Shown here one piece after another: positions 9,472 to 17,164 of a stretch of 64,000 nucleotides of DNA (positions within the stretch are counted from its first letter, which is position 1; every line of letters begins with the position of its first letter). Origin of the DNA: DASWUZ01 sp036401395. Its GTDB lineage: Bacteria > Acidobacteriota > Terriglobia > Terriglobales > Acidobacteriaceae. Position numbers and translations under genes: made by a program. The notes below the pieces were generated by a model. It was not told the DNA's origin and did no database searches. It saw nothing but the letters and a program-made list of their open reading frames with translations. The stretch is from NCBI GenBank assembly GCA_036401395.1, contig DASWUZ010000123.1, forward strand, positions 19,506-83,505, read 5' to 3'.

Positions 9472-10416
9472 ATGAATTACTACCTGGGACTTGACGCGGG
9501 CGGCACCAAAACAACCTGTGCACTCGCCGACGAGACGGGCATCCTCGCTCGTGGTGAAGCAGCAACCATCAAGCCCACACGATCTGCGCATGAGGAGTCG
9601 GACAAGGTGCTCGGCGAACTGCTCGCCACGGTCTCGACGCGGGCAGGTGTTCCCCTCGACCAGATCGCCTCTACCTGCATGGGCATCGCCGGACTGCGAC
9701 TGCACGGCACTCGTCAATGGATTGAGGCGCTGCTGGGCGGTGCGGTGAGTGGCAAGGTGGCTGTCTGCGGCGATGAAGAGATCGCGCTCGACGCCGCTTT
9801 TCCCGGCGGAGCGGGCGTGCTGATCGTCGCAGGAACGGGCTCGAACATTATCGGCCGCAGCCGCAACGGGCAAACGTTTCAGGTCGGCGGATGGGGCCCT
9901 GCAATCGGCGACGAGGGTTCAGGGTTTTGGATCGGCCGCCGCGCCTTGAATGCGGCCTGCAACGCTTATGATCGTGGGCAGCCCACGCAGTTGTTGGACC
10001 GCTTTATGCACCACTGGTCCGCACCGACCATGAGCGACATGGTTACTATTGCGAACCAGCGGCCTGGTCCGGATTTTTCGTTGCTCGCGCCCTTGGTCGT
10101 TGAGGCGGCAGGGCAAGGAGACCCAGTCGCGCTCCGCGTGCTGAACGAGGCTGGACGATTGCTGGCGGAGGCCGCGCTGATCGCTTATCGCAAGGCGCAG
10201 GTGGCAGAGGAAGACTCAGATGTCCTGGACCCGTTACTCGACGCGCCGCGGCCATGCATAGCTTTCACGGGAGGCATTTTGCGCCACGCTACCCAGGTTC
10301 GCCGCGGAATGATCGCGGCGCTGAGAGGCTTTCTGCCTACGGTGAAGATTGTCGAAGAGCCTGTTGACCCGGTCGACGGGGCGATATGGCGTGCCCGCCG
10401 CGCGCTTAAGGTTTAG
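9472..10416 (+). CDS. BadF/BadG/BcrA-type ATPase, probable N-acetylglucosamine kinase
   Basis: A 314-residue ASKHA-fold kinase. The phosphate-1 motif is YLGLDAGGTKTTCALAD at the N-terminus, and phosphate-2/adenosine elements follow (ILIVAGTGSNIIGR-like stretch, GDEGSGFWIGRRAL, and AFTGGILRH near the C-terminus). This is the layout of the BadF/NagK-like family that phosphorylates N-acetylglucosamine. I use the ATG at 9472; an in-frame TTG at 9463 adds only three residues. Its 3' end lies 3 bases from that of nagA on the other strand. The partnership is clear: kinase product GlcNAc-6-phosphate is the substrate of NagA. No nagB is seen here. Confidence 0.85.
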   Translation: MNYYLGLDAGGTKTTCALADETGILARGEAATIKPTRSAHEESDKVLGELLATVSTRAGVPLDQIASTCMGIAGLRLHGTRQWIEALLGGAVSGKVAVCGDEEIALDAAFPGGAGVLIVAGTGSNIIGRSRNGQTFQVGGWGPAIGDEGSGFWIGRRALNAACNAYDRGQPTQLLDRFMHHWSAPTMSDMVTIANQRPGPDFSLLAPLVVEAAGQGDPVALRVLNEAGRLLAEAALIAYRKAQVAEEDSDVLDPLLDAPRPCIAFTGGILRHATQVRRGMIAALRGFLPTVKIVEEPVDPVDGAIWRARRALKV

Positions 10417-10419
10417 CGC

Positions 10420-11592
10420 TCACGCTCGAAATGCGATTCGTCCGTTGACGAGGGTCGCGACCACTTCTCCGCCATCCGACAACACGACGACATCCGCATC
10501 GCGACCTACGGCAATCGAACCGATGCGGTCATCGAGGCCGGTCATCCGCGCCGGGTTCCTCGCCGCAAGGGTGCCTACAGTCTCAAGCGAAGCTCCCGTA
10601 AACTCGCGGAAATTTCTGATCGCTCGATCCATCGTCAAAGTGCTGCCGGCGAGTGCGCCATCCAACCGGCAAACTCCGCCGCTCACTTCAACATCCAGGC
10701 CGCCGAGCTTGTAGACACCATCCGGCATCCCGGTCGCGCTCATCGCGTCGGTGACGAGCATCGCGCGCTCTGGGCCCTTTGCGTTCCAGAAAAGGCGCAC
10801 CATCTCGGGCGCGACATGCAAGCCATCGCAGATGATCTCCGCAAATAAGCTGTCGTCATCGAGCACCACTCCCGCGATCCCGGACTCGCGATGGTTGAGC
10901 GCACGCATCGCGTTGAAGGTATGCGTGGCGCTGGTCGCTCCCGCGTCAATGCCCGTACGAGTCTGAGCGGCGGTGGCGTCGCTGTGCCCGAGGCTTACGC
11001 GAACTCCGACACTTACCGCACGTGCGATCACCTCGGCGGCCTCGGGCAATTCCGGCGCGATGGTCATCAGCCTGATGTGCCCTTCAGAGGCCTGCCAGAG
11101 CCGATCAAATTTTTCGACTGAAGGCGCTTGCAGCAACTCCGGTGGATGCACGCCGCGTTTCACATGAGAAAGAAACGGCCCTTCGAGGTGAATGCCTACG
11201 GCGCGGGTGCCTTCAGTAGGTCTGGCCATCAACTGCGCCATCTCGCCGAGTGCTCTCAGGGTGTCGTCCATTGACGCCGTGACTGTCGTGGCGAGAAATG
11301 CGCCCACTCCATGCGTAGCCAGGAACCGGCCCACTGTCTCAAACGACGCCGCAGTTCCCTCCATCACGTCGTGCCCCGCGCATCCATGAATATGCACATC
11401 GAAGAATGCAGGCAACAGCGTGCATCCGGGAAAGTCCAGCACCTCATCGCCGGGCCGCATAGTGAACTCCGCCCGTGCAGATACTTCGCTGATCACGCCG
11501 TCTTCAATCGCAATCACCGGGGCCGCAACCGGCTCGTGGGGCATGGCAGCGCAGCCGTTCGAGATCTGATCGGCGATCAACACGGTCCTCAT
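10420..11592 (-). CDS. nagA: N-acetylglucosamine-6-phosphate deacetylase
   Basis: A 390-residue amidohydrolase that converts GlcNAc-6-phosphate to glucosamine-6-phosphate and acetate. Family motifs in order: FFDVHIHGCAGHD (substrate/metal region), GIHLEGPFLS (Glu metal ligand), SLGHSDA (His), THTFNAM (His), the active-site Asp in LVTDAMSATGMPDG, and the ALAGSTLTMDRAI stretch. The length is normal for the family. It is convergent with the amino-sugar kinase, ending 3 bases away, so the two act in one pathway but are transcribed separately. Such genes serve recycling of peptidoglycan or use of chitin; which applies here cannot be told. Confidence 0.93.
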   Translation of the reverse strand: MRTVLIADQISNGCAAMPHEPVAAPVIAIEDGVISEVSARAEFTMRPGDEVLDFPGCTLLPAFFDVHIHGCAGHDVMEGTAASFETVGRFLATHGVGAFLATTVTASMDDTLRALGEMAQLMARPTEGTRAVGIHLEGPFLSHVKRGVHPPELLQAPSVEKFDRLWQASEGHIRLMTIAPELPEAAEVIARAVSVGVRVSLGHSDATAAQTRTGIDAGATSATHTFNAMRALNHRESGIAGVVLDDDSLFAEIICDGLHVAPEMVRLFWNAKGPERAMLVTDAMSATGMPDGVYKLGGLDVEVSGGVCRLDGALAGSTLTMDRAIRNFREFTGASLETVGTLAARNPARMTGLDDRIGSIAVGRDADVVVLSDGGEVVATLVNGRIAFRA

Positions 11593-11678
11593 TATTTCCG
11601 GAGCTCCATTCGCTTCTGCCTCGATCTTTGCTTGCGCCTAAATTTGCGCGGCACTGATAAGTAACGACTTCTGTTACA

Positions 11679-11743
11679 TATAACCGCGAACGCAGTGAAA
11701 GGGCCGTCTGGCGCGCGCCTCAGTCTACCATCTAGACTGAGGC
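11679..11743 (+). promoter_or_regulatory. Possible -10 box and leader hairpin of nfo
   Basis: A TATAAC at 11679-11684 is a fair -10 match without a clear -35. Downstream, 11717-11743 is a perfect inverted repeat: GCCTCAGTCTA, loop CCATC, TAGACTGAGGC (11 base pairs, no mismatch). It ends three bases before the nfo ATG and leaves no room for a ribosome-binding site. It has no T-run, so it is not an ordinary terminator. It could be a protein operator or an RNA structure that limits translation. Confidence 0.55.
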
Positions 11744-11746
11744 CTC

Positions 11747-12742
11747 ATGCCCGCGAAGCAGTCCCCAAAAATTCCCGCGAAACGAACTAAGCAAGAGAGC
11801 CCCGGCCTCGCGGCGGTCAAACCGATCCCCAGGATCGGCGTTCATCTTTCCACTTCCGGTGGCATCTTCACCGCGGCCGAACGCGCCCATGCCGTCGGCG
11901 CCAACACCTTTCAGATATTTTCTTCCAGTCCCCGCATGTGGCGCGCCTCGACGCTCAGCGCCGAACACTGCGCACGCATGACGGAACTGCGCGAACAATA
12001 CGATTGCGCGCCGCTAGTTATTCACACCAGCTACCTCGTAAATCTATGCAGCCAGTCCGCCGAGGTCCGCGCAAAATCCGTTCGCGCCTTCCGCGGCGAA
12101 GTAGAACGCGCCCTCGCCCTCGGCGCACAGTATCTCGTGCTCCATCCCGGCTCGTGGCGCGGCCTCACTCGCGAAGAGGGCCTCAACCTCGCCGCCGCAT
12201 CCATTGCCGCCGCGCTCGACGGCCTTCCCTACCAGGACTGCGACTTCAGGGTGCTGATCGAAAACACTGCAGGTTCTGAATTCTCGCTCGGCGGCTCGCT
12301 CGAACAGGTCGCCGAGCTTATTGATCGTCTTAGGGACATCGTCCCCGTCGGAGCGTGCCTCGATACCTGTCATACGCATGTCGCGGGCTACGACATCGTA
12401 AGCGCCAAGGGATACGCAGCGACCATCGCGCAGATCAATTCGCTGCTTGGTGCCGACAACGTCAAGGTCTGGCACATGAACGATGCCAAGGCACCGCGCG
12501 GCTCAAAACTCGACCGACATCAGCACATCGGCGGGGGCACGATCGGCCTCGAAACTTTTCGCCGCTTGCTTCATGAACCATGCTTCGCTCATTGCGCCTT
12601 CATCGCCGAAACGCCGGTGGACGACGACGGCGACGAAGCCAGCAACGTCGCCCTGCTGCAGAGACTCGCGCGCTCCGACGCTTCTACCGCGCGCCAGCGA
12701 AAGACCTCACGCACTCTACGGCGTAAAATTGCTTCTGACTAA
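11747..12742 (+). CDS. nfo: Endonuclease IV (AP endonuclease)
   Basis: A 331-residue TIM-barrel metal enzyme that cuts DNA 5' to abasic sites. Conserved zinc-site motifs are all visible: GVHLSTSGG near residue 32, VIHTSYLVNL, YLVLHPGS, VLIENTAG, CLDTCHTHVAGYD, WHMNDAK with GSKLDRHQHIGGG, and IAETP. There is a 28-residue Lys/Pro-rich leader before the first beta strand and a basic tail after the last motif. No alternative ATG, GTG or TTG exists between 11747 and the conserved core, so the start is firm despite the hairpin directly in front. Role: base excision repair in the cytoplasm. Confidence 0.94.
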   Translation: MPAKQSPKIPAKRTKQESPGLAAVKPIPRIGVHLSTSGGIFTAAERAHAVGANTFQIFSSSPRMWRASTLSAEHCARMTELREQYDCAPLVIHTSYLVNLCSQSAEVRAKSVRAFRGEVERALALGAQYLVLHPGSWRGLTREEGLNLAAASIAAALDGLPYQDCDFRVLIENTAGSEFSLGGSLEQVAELIDRLRDIVPVGACLDTCHTHVAGYDIVSAKGYAATIAQINSLLGADNVKVWHMNDAKAPRGSKLDRHQHIGGGTIGLETFRRLLHEPCFAHCAFIAETPVDDDGDEASNVALLQRLARSDASTARQRKTSRTLRRKIASD

Positions 12743-12816
12743 CGAGAGAACAGCACGGCCGGAGAAATAATCAGGGCCTAAAGCACTGAGATAAGACGCT
12801 CGCTGAGAAGCAATCC

Positions 12817-13224
12817 ATGACTAAAATCGACCACCTTGGAATCGCAGTAAAAAGCATTGCCGAGTCGCGCCGCCTCTACGAAGCGCTGGGGCTCACGGTC
12901 CTCCGGGAAGAATCAGTGGATCAAGAACAGGTCCTCACCGCCATGATTCCGACCGGGGAGAGCCGCATCGAGTTACTCGAACCGACAGCGGACGACTCGC
13001 CCATCGGGCGTTTTCTCGCAAAGAATGGAGAAGGCCTTCACCACGTCGCGCTCCACGTCGACGACATCTCCGCGACACTCGAAGATCTGAAGACCCGCGG
13101 CGTACGCCTCGTCTCGGACGAAATCCAGACCGGCGCCGGAGGCCATCTTTACTTCTTCATTCATCCTGAAAGCGCAGGCGGAGTCCTGATCGAAATTTGC
13201 CAGGACGAAATCACAGGCGTCTGA
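12817..13224 (+). CDS. mce: Methylmalonyl-CoA epimerase
   Basis: A 135-residue protein with two vicinal-oxygen-chelate (glyoxalase-fold) half-domains. The metal and catalytic positions follow the epimerase pattern: KIDHLGIAV at the start, ESRIELLEP in the first half, GEGLHHVALHVDD and VLIEICQ in the second. It interconverts the 2R and 2S forms of methylmalonyl-CoA on the propionate/succinate route. Other glyoxalase-fold proteins share the fold, but length and the HHVALHVDD motif favour this call. It overlaps tsaB by one base (TGATG), an arrangement that couples the two genes; the mutase is not in the window. Confidence 0.85.
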   Translation: MTKIDHLGIAVKSIAESRRLYEALGLTVLREESVDQEQVLTAMIPTGESRIELLEPTADDSPIGRFLAKNGEGLHHVALHVDDISATLEDLKTRGVRLVSDEIQTGAGGHLYFFIHPESAGGVLIEICQDEITGV

Positions 13225-13943
13225 TGCACTCACTACAGCAAAGCCCCGTCCTACTAGCGATTGATACCTGCGGGCCGACGGGTAGCGTAGCCATTGGCCG
13301 AATAGAATCCGGCCGCATCGACCGCGCGTCCGCCAGCAGCGTAAGGGTCCTCGCCACAGCCGAACTTGCTCCCAAGACTTACGCGGCTCAGCTTTTACCG
13401 GCCATCGAAAACGCCCTCCGCGACGCCGGCATGACCTTGACGGACCTGAGCGGGATCGTAGTCGTCAACGGCCCAGGCAGCTTCACCGGCGTACGCGTCG
13501 GAGTCAGTGCAGCCAAGGGTCTTGCCGAGGGGGCGAACCTGCCCGTTATCGCTGTTTCGCGCCTAGAACTACTAGCCTGCCAGGCCCCCTGCAACACCTG
13601 CGCCGCGCTCGACGCAGGCCGGGGTGAATTCTACGTCGGCCTCTGCCGAAACGGCATCCTCGAAACTGAATCGCTCTACACCCTCACCGAACTCCTCGGC
13701 GCTGTCCGCGAAGCGAACCTCGGAATCGTAGTGTGCGAAGTGGGGCCGGCGTCGCTACTGCGCGAGCGGCCTCAGAATGTCCTGCAGGTCACACCACCCA
13801 CCGCAGCCAACGCGATCTCAGCCTGCGTCTGCCGCTTTTTCGCGAATCACTTCGCCGACGTGGCAACGCTGGACGGCAATTATCTCCGCCGCCCCTACGC
13901 CGAGAACGCCGCAAACCAAATCACGCCAGCAGCGAGTCGATGA
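13224..13943 (+). CDS. tsaB: tRNA threonylcarbamoyladenosine biosynthesis protein TsaB
   Basis: A 239-residue pseudo-peptidase of the Kae1/TsaD fold. The signature elements are LLAIDTCGPTGSVAIG at the N-terminus and VVNGPGSFTGVRVGVSAAKG, both typical of TsaB. Together with TsaD and TsaE it makes the t6A modification at position 37 of ANN-decoding tRNAs. The ATG at 13224 overlaps the stop of the epimerase gene, which fixes the start. It overlaps rimI by 4 bases (ATGA at 13940), and the tsaB-rimI pair is common in bacteria, which supports both calls. The C-terminal ANYLRRPYAE-like motif (NYLRRPYAE) is also typical. Confidence 0.92.
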   Translation: MHSLQQSPVLLAIDTCGPTGSVAIGRIESGRIDRASASSVRVLATAELAPKTYAAQLLPAIENALRDAGMTLTDLSGIVVVNGPGSFTGVRVGVSAAKGLAEGANLPVIAVSRLELLACQAPCNTCAALDAGRGEFYVGLCRNGILETESLYTLTELLGAVREANLGIVVCEVGPASLLRERPQNVLQVTPPTAANAISACVCRFFANHFADVATLDGNYLRRPYAENAANQITPAASR

Positions 13944-14515
13944 CTTCACTACCGCACGGTCGGACCGCAGACCATGCCGCCAACCCCGGCCACTCAAGCA
14001 TCCGCCGAATGACGGCAAGGGACGTCGAAGCCGTCGTTGCACTGGAACGAGCAACGCCCGAAGCGCCCCACTGGTCTCGCGACGACTACGAAAGCATCCT
14101 CGCCACACAGCCCGGGCCCATTGGCAGAGCCGCGCTCATTGCCGAATCGCACGGCCAACTTGAAGGCTTCGCAGTGATGCGTCACCTTCAACTGCCCTCA
14201 TCGCCCGGGCACTCTCAGCAAGTCCACTGCGAACTCGAATCGATCGTAGTGGCCGCTAACTTGCGAGCACGAGGCATCGGCCTCCAACTGATGAACGCCA
14301 TGCTGGACCTCGCCGCGTCAATCGGAGCCGACCGGTTCGAATTAGAAGTCCGCGCCTCGAATCAACCCGCGATACGCCTCTACAAACGCGTCGGGCTGAC
14401 CCTGCAAGGCCGCCGTCCCAACTATTACTCCGACCCCACGGACGATGCCGTCCTCATGGCGAAAATTCTCAATCCCGCCATGCAGGAAACTCCCTCGACG
14501 GACGACCGCAAGTGA
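13940..14515 (+). CDS. rimI: RimI-like ribosomal protein N-acetyltransferase
   Basis: A 191-residue GNAT protein. The start at 13940 overlaps the tsaB stop (ATGA). After a 20-residue polar leader the domain begins at IRRMTARDVEAVVALE. The acetyl-CoA loop is RARGIGLQLM, preceded by ELESIVVAANL. The C-terminal part, EVRASNQPAIRLYKRVGL followed by GRRPNYYSDPTDDAVLM, matches RimI, which acetylates the N-terminus of ribosomal protein S18. The position after tsaB supports this over a general GNAT enzyme. Substrate specificity cannot be proven from sequence. Confidence 0.87.
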   Translation: MTSLPHGRTADHAANPGHSSIRRMTARDVEAVVALERATPEAPHWSRDDYESILATQPGPIGRAALIAESHGQLEGFAVMRHLQLPSSPGHSQQVHCELESIVVAANLRARGIGLQLMNAMLDLAASIGADRFELEVRASNQPAIRLYKRVGLTLQGRRPNYYSDPTDDAVLMAKILNPAMQETPSTDDRK

Positions 14516-14620
14516 CCAACGTTTCACTTCGAAGAAATTCACAGATCAAAACGGACTCCACCTCTTGAGCGTCGCATCTTCGAAGTGGTAGTTTGAAAGC
14601 CACATCGAAAGAGGTGCTCT

Positions 14621-14821
14621 ATGGCAATGGAAACAGCCGAAGCGTCACCCGTCCTCAACCACCTGCAGGCCCAGCACCGCTCCTACGAAGCCATGCTCCA
14701 ATCGCTCGCCCAGCGGCCCTACCTCACCGAAGAAGAAAAACTCGAAGAGGTCCGCCTCAAAAAGCTAAAGCTCCACGTGAAAGATGAAATGGAAGCGCTC
14801 CGGGCCATACACTCCGCCTGA
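14621..14821 (+). CDS. Small DUF465 (YdcH-like) coiled-coil protein
   Basis: A 66-residue protein whose body (HLQAQHRSYEAMLQSL, then LTEEEKLEEVRLKKLKLHVK) matches DUF465/YdcH: a short helical hairpin with the conserved LKKxKLxxKDE pattern at residues 48-58. A good GAGGTG site precedes the ATG at 14621. Function of the family is unknown. It sits about 105 bases after rimI and is probably its own unit. The 138 bases that follow to the convergent gene hold no feature I can support. Confidence 0.8.
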   Translation: MAMETAEASPVLNHLQAQHRSYEAMLQSLAQRPYLTEEEKLEEVRLKKLKLHVKDEMEALRAIHSA

Positions 14822-14959
14822 AGCACCCGCCACATGCGACTCCATGCTGACGTCATCGTCTCGGCCACGCTCGGGGTGCGTGTTCCCCCAGTCTTCTGCA
14901 CTTTGAAAGGGCGTACTCAAGGCGAACTAGCCGTAAGTAGACAACACATCCAAGGAAGC

Positions 14960-15415
14960 TCAAATCGTAGGAATAAGGATTTCAGTAACCAGTTCGTCCA
15001 CAGGCGTCACTCGCGGGTCTTTCACGTAGTTCTCGATACAAAAATCGTCGCGCATCGCAATCCCCCGCTCAGACACCACGTCAAACACGCGCCCACTCGC
15101 CTCGGCTAACTGAGAGTAAGGCCCGGTCAAGACGAACCGGCTATACTTGCCGCCCTCAAAAACCGCGTACTCCACTCCCTCTGGCAGTTCCTCAGGCCCA
15201 CCCGAAAGCGAAACGCCGGCGCGGTAGATCTGCGGTCCGCGCTTGTAGAGGCTCATGTAGCCAGTTACTGTGTTGCTCTTGGAAATGCCGCCAAGGATTG
15301 AGTGCAAGGTCCCCCAAGCCTCGGGTGCATTCTTTTCAAACGGCCCCACTCTCTCGACGAAAACATAATGCGTTTCGGGCCACGTTACGATTTCAGGTTC
15401 TTCGTTCAGACTCAT
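14960..15415 (-). CDS. GyrI-like / AraC effector-binding domain protein
   Basis: A 151-residue single-domain protein. The fold is suggested by PETHYVFVERVGPFEKNAPE at the start, YRAGVSLSGGP in the middle, and FEGGKYSRFVLTGPYSQL towards the end, which follow the two-repeat SHS2 pattern of GyrI-like small-molecule-binding domains. There is no attached DNA-binding domain. A strong AGGAGAAGAG lies directly before the ATG. These domains bind hydrophobic or cationic small molecules, including drugs; the ligand here is unknown. It stands alone, convergent with DUF465 and divergent from psd. Confidence 0.75.
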   Translation of the reverse strand: MSLNEEPEIVTWPETHYVFVERVGPFEKNAPEAWGTLHSILGGISKSNTVTGYMSLYKRGPQIYRAGVSLSGGPEELPEGVEYAVFEGGKYSRFVLTGPYSQLAEASGRVFDVVSERGIAMRDDFCIENYVKDPRVTPVDELVTEILIPTI

Positions 15416-15515
15416 CTCTTCTCCTTGATTCTTGCTCTGTAAGCTACCATTCCCATGTGAACCGCGCCCGCATTCGCATCGGCAAAGCGAAGATTCTATA
15501 ATCGGGTTCTAGCCT

Positions 15516-16211
15516 ATGGTGCGTGACGGATATTTTTACGGCGGGACGCTCTTGCTGGTTGCGGCGGCGATCTATTACCTTACCGGCAGCTGGATTTGGC
15601 CCATCTTGCCCATCCTGCTTGCCGCGTTCTTTCTCTGGTTCTTCCGCGATCCGCGTCGTGTTATTCCTTCTGGTCCAGGCCTGATCGTTTCGCCCGGCGA
15701 CGGCCTCGTCACCAGCACTGACGTTATCGAGACACCGGCGGGACCAAAACTTCGCATCAGCATCTTTCTAAATGTCTTCAACGTCCACGTCAACCGGTCG
15801 CCTATTGCCGGTATATTGCGCGAGGTCCACTACCAGCACGGCAAATACCTTAACGCGATGAACCCCGACTCCGCCGATCACAACGAGCAAAACATCGTGG
15901 TCGTAGAGGGCGAGGAATCCGGTATTTCCTACGAAGTGACTTTCAAGCAGATCGCCGGCCTCCTCGCCCGCCGCATTGTCTTCACCAAGCATGCCGGTGA
16001 ACGGGTTGCCCGCGGCGAACGCGTCGGCCTGATTAAATTTGGGTCGCGCGTCGACGTCGTGCTACCTCCTGAAGCCACCCTCCGCGTCGCGAAGGGCGAT
16101 CACGTTCAAGGTGGGGCAACTGTTCTGGCCCAGATTCAAACCTTACCTGAGTTAGCCGGTGCCATCGCTTCCTCAGCCTCCGAGACCACCATGATGACGG
16201 CGGGCCATTGA
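15516..16211 (+). CDS. psd: Phosphatidylserine decarboxylase proenzyme
   Basis: A 231-residue short-type enzyme (archaeal-like/PSD-A class). Two membrane helices at about 9-42 are followed by WFFRDPRR, the charge-relay region SPGDGLV (Asp62) and NVHVNRSP (His91), and the self-cleavage site FGSRVDV with Gly176-Ser177, which yields the pyruvoyl group on the new alpha subunit. The product is phosphatidylethanolamine. The gene overlaps pssA by 4 bases, so the two successive steps of PE synthesis are translated together. Confidence 0.93.
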   Translation: MVRDGYFYGGTLLLVAAAIYYLTGSWIWPILPILLAAFFLWFFRDPRRVIPSGPGLIVSPGDGLVTSTDVIETPAGPKLRISIFLNVFNVHVNRSPIAGILREVHYQHGKYLNAMNPDSADHNEQNIVVVEGEESGISYEVTFKQIAGLLARRIVFTKHAGERVARGERVGLIKFGSRVDVVLPPEATLRVAKGDHVQGGATVLAQIQTLPELAGAIASSASETTMMTAGH

Positions 16212-17134
16212 ACGGTAACCGCATGAATGGCGAGCCTGGGAATGGAGGCCGCGCGAACGGCGGACCCGTCAACGGCGACCGGGTGATTGACAAGACAGAG
16301 CGCAGAGAACGCCGACGCCGACGCGGAATGTACATCCTTCCATCACTCTTTACCTCAGGAAACATCGCCGCTGGCTACTTCGCCATCACCCAGAGCCTTG
16401 ACGGCTCAGCGCTCGCTCCGCAACATTTCGACTACGCCGCACTGGCCATCGGCTTCGCTATCCCGTTCGATTCGCTTGACGGACGCATCGCGCGTATGAC
16501 CAACACGACCAGCGACTTTGGCAAGGAACTCGATTCGCTCGCCGACGTCATAACGTTTGGGGTGGCCCCCAGCATTCTTGCGTTCGCGTGGGGCTTCCGC
16601 ATGCTGCCCCTTACGATGGAGCCGATGCTGCGCCAGCAACTTGTTGATCTTGGCGCATTTTTTTGTTTCCTCTTTCTCATCTGCGGAGCGGGGCGTCTCG
16701 CGCGCTTCAACATCAGCCACAATCCTCTGCCTAAGAATCCCGGCCGCCCCGACCGCAAATATTTTGTTGGAATGCCCATTCCCGCTGCTGCTGGGATGGT
16801 CGCGGCGGTGGTCCATTTCTTTCGCGGACGACCTGTCGCAGCCTGGTGGCTGGCCGTTACGTGGATGGCGCTCGTCGCGCTCATCGGCTTTCTGATGGTG
16901 AGCACATGGCGCTTTTGGAGCGGTAAGGAAATCAATCTCTCCAACCGCCATCCCATCCGCTGGATCGCCGTCTTTGGCATTAGCCTCTATGCCCTCGTAA
17001 TGTTTTCGCAGGTTCTGCTCTTCGTCGCCGCGACCGGCTATATGTTCTCTGGAATCTTCGCTAGGTTCGCCTACTCGTGGTCGCGCAAGCGAAAGGCACC
17101 GCCAGAAATTCCCACCCCACCGTCCCTCTCATAA
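16208..17134 (+). CDS. pssA: CDP-diacylglycerol--serine O-phosphatidyltransferase
   Basis: A 308-residue CDP-alcohol phosphatidyltransferase. The diagnostic motif DGxxARx8GxxxDxxxD is complete (Asp91, Gly92, Ala95, Arg96, Gly105, Asp109, Asp113), and about seven membrane helices span residues 42-295. It makes phosphatidylserine, the substrate of Psd just upstream. The start is a TTG at 16208 overlapping the psd stop; the ATG at 16223 is an alternative. The N-terminal 25 residues form an odd Asn-Gly-rich repeat, followed by a strongly basic ERRERRRRRG before the first helix. Confidence 0.93.
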   Translation: MNGNRMNGEPGNGGRANGGPVNGDRVIDKTERRERRRRRGMYILPSLFTSGNIAAGYFAITQSLDGSALAPQHFDYAALAIGFAIPFDSLDGRIARMTNTTSDFGKELDSLADVITFGVAPSILAFAWGFRMLPLTMEPMLRQQLVDLGAFFCFLFLICGAGRLARFNISHNPLPKNPGRPDRKYFVGMPIPAAAGMVAAVVHFFRGRPVAAWWLAVTWMALVALIGFLMVSTWRFWSGKEINLSNRHPIRWIAVFGISLYALVMFSQVLLFVAATGYMFSGIFARFAYSWSRKRKAPPEIPTPPSLS

Positions 17135-17164
17135 CTTTACTGTTAGCCTGTCGAAGACAAGCCC

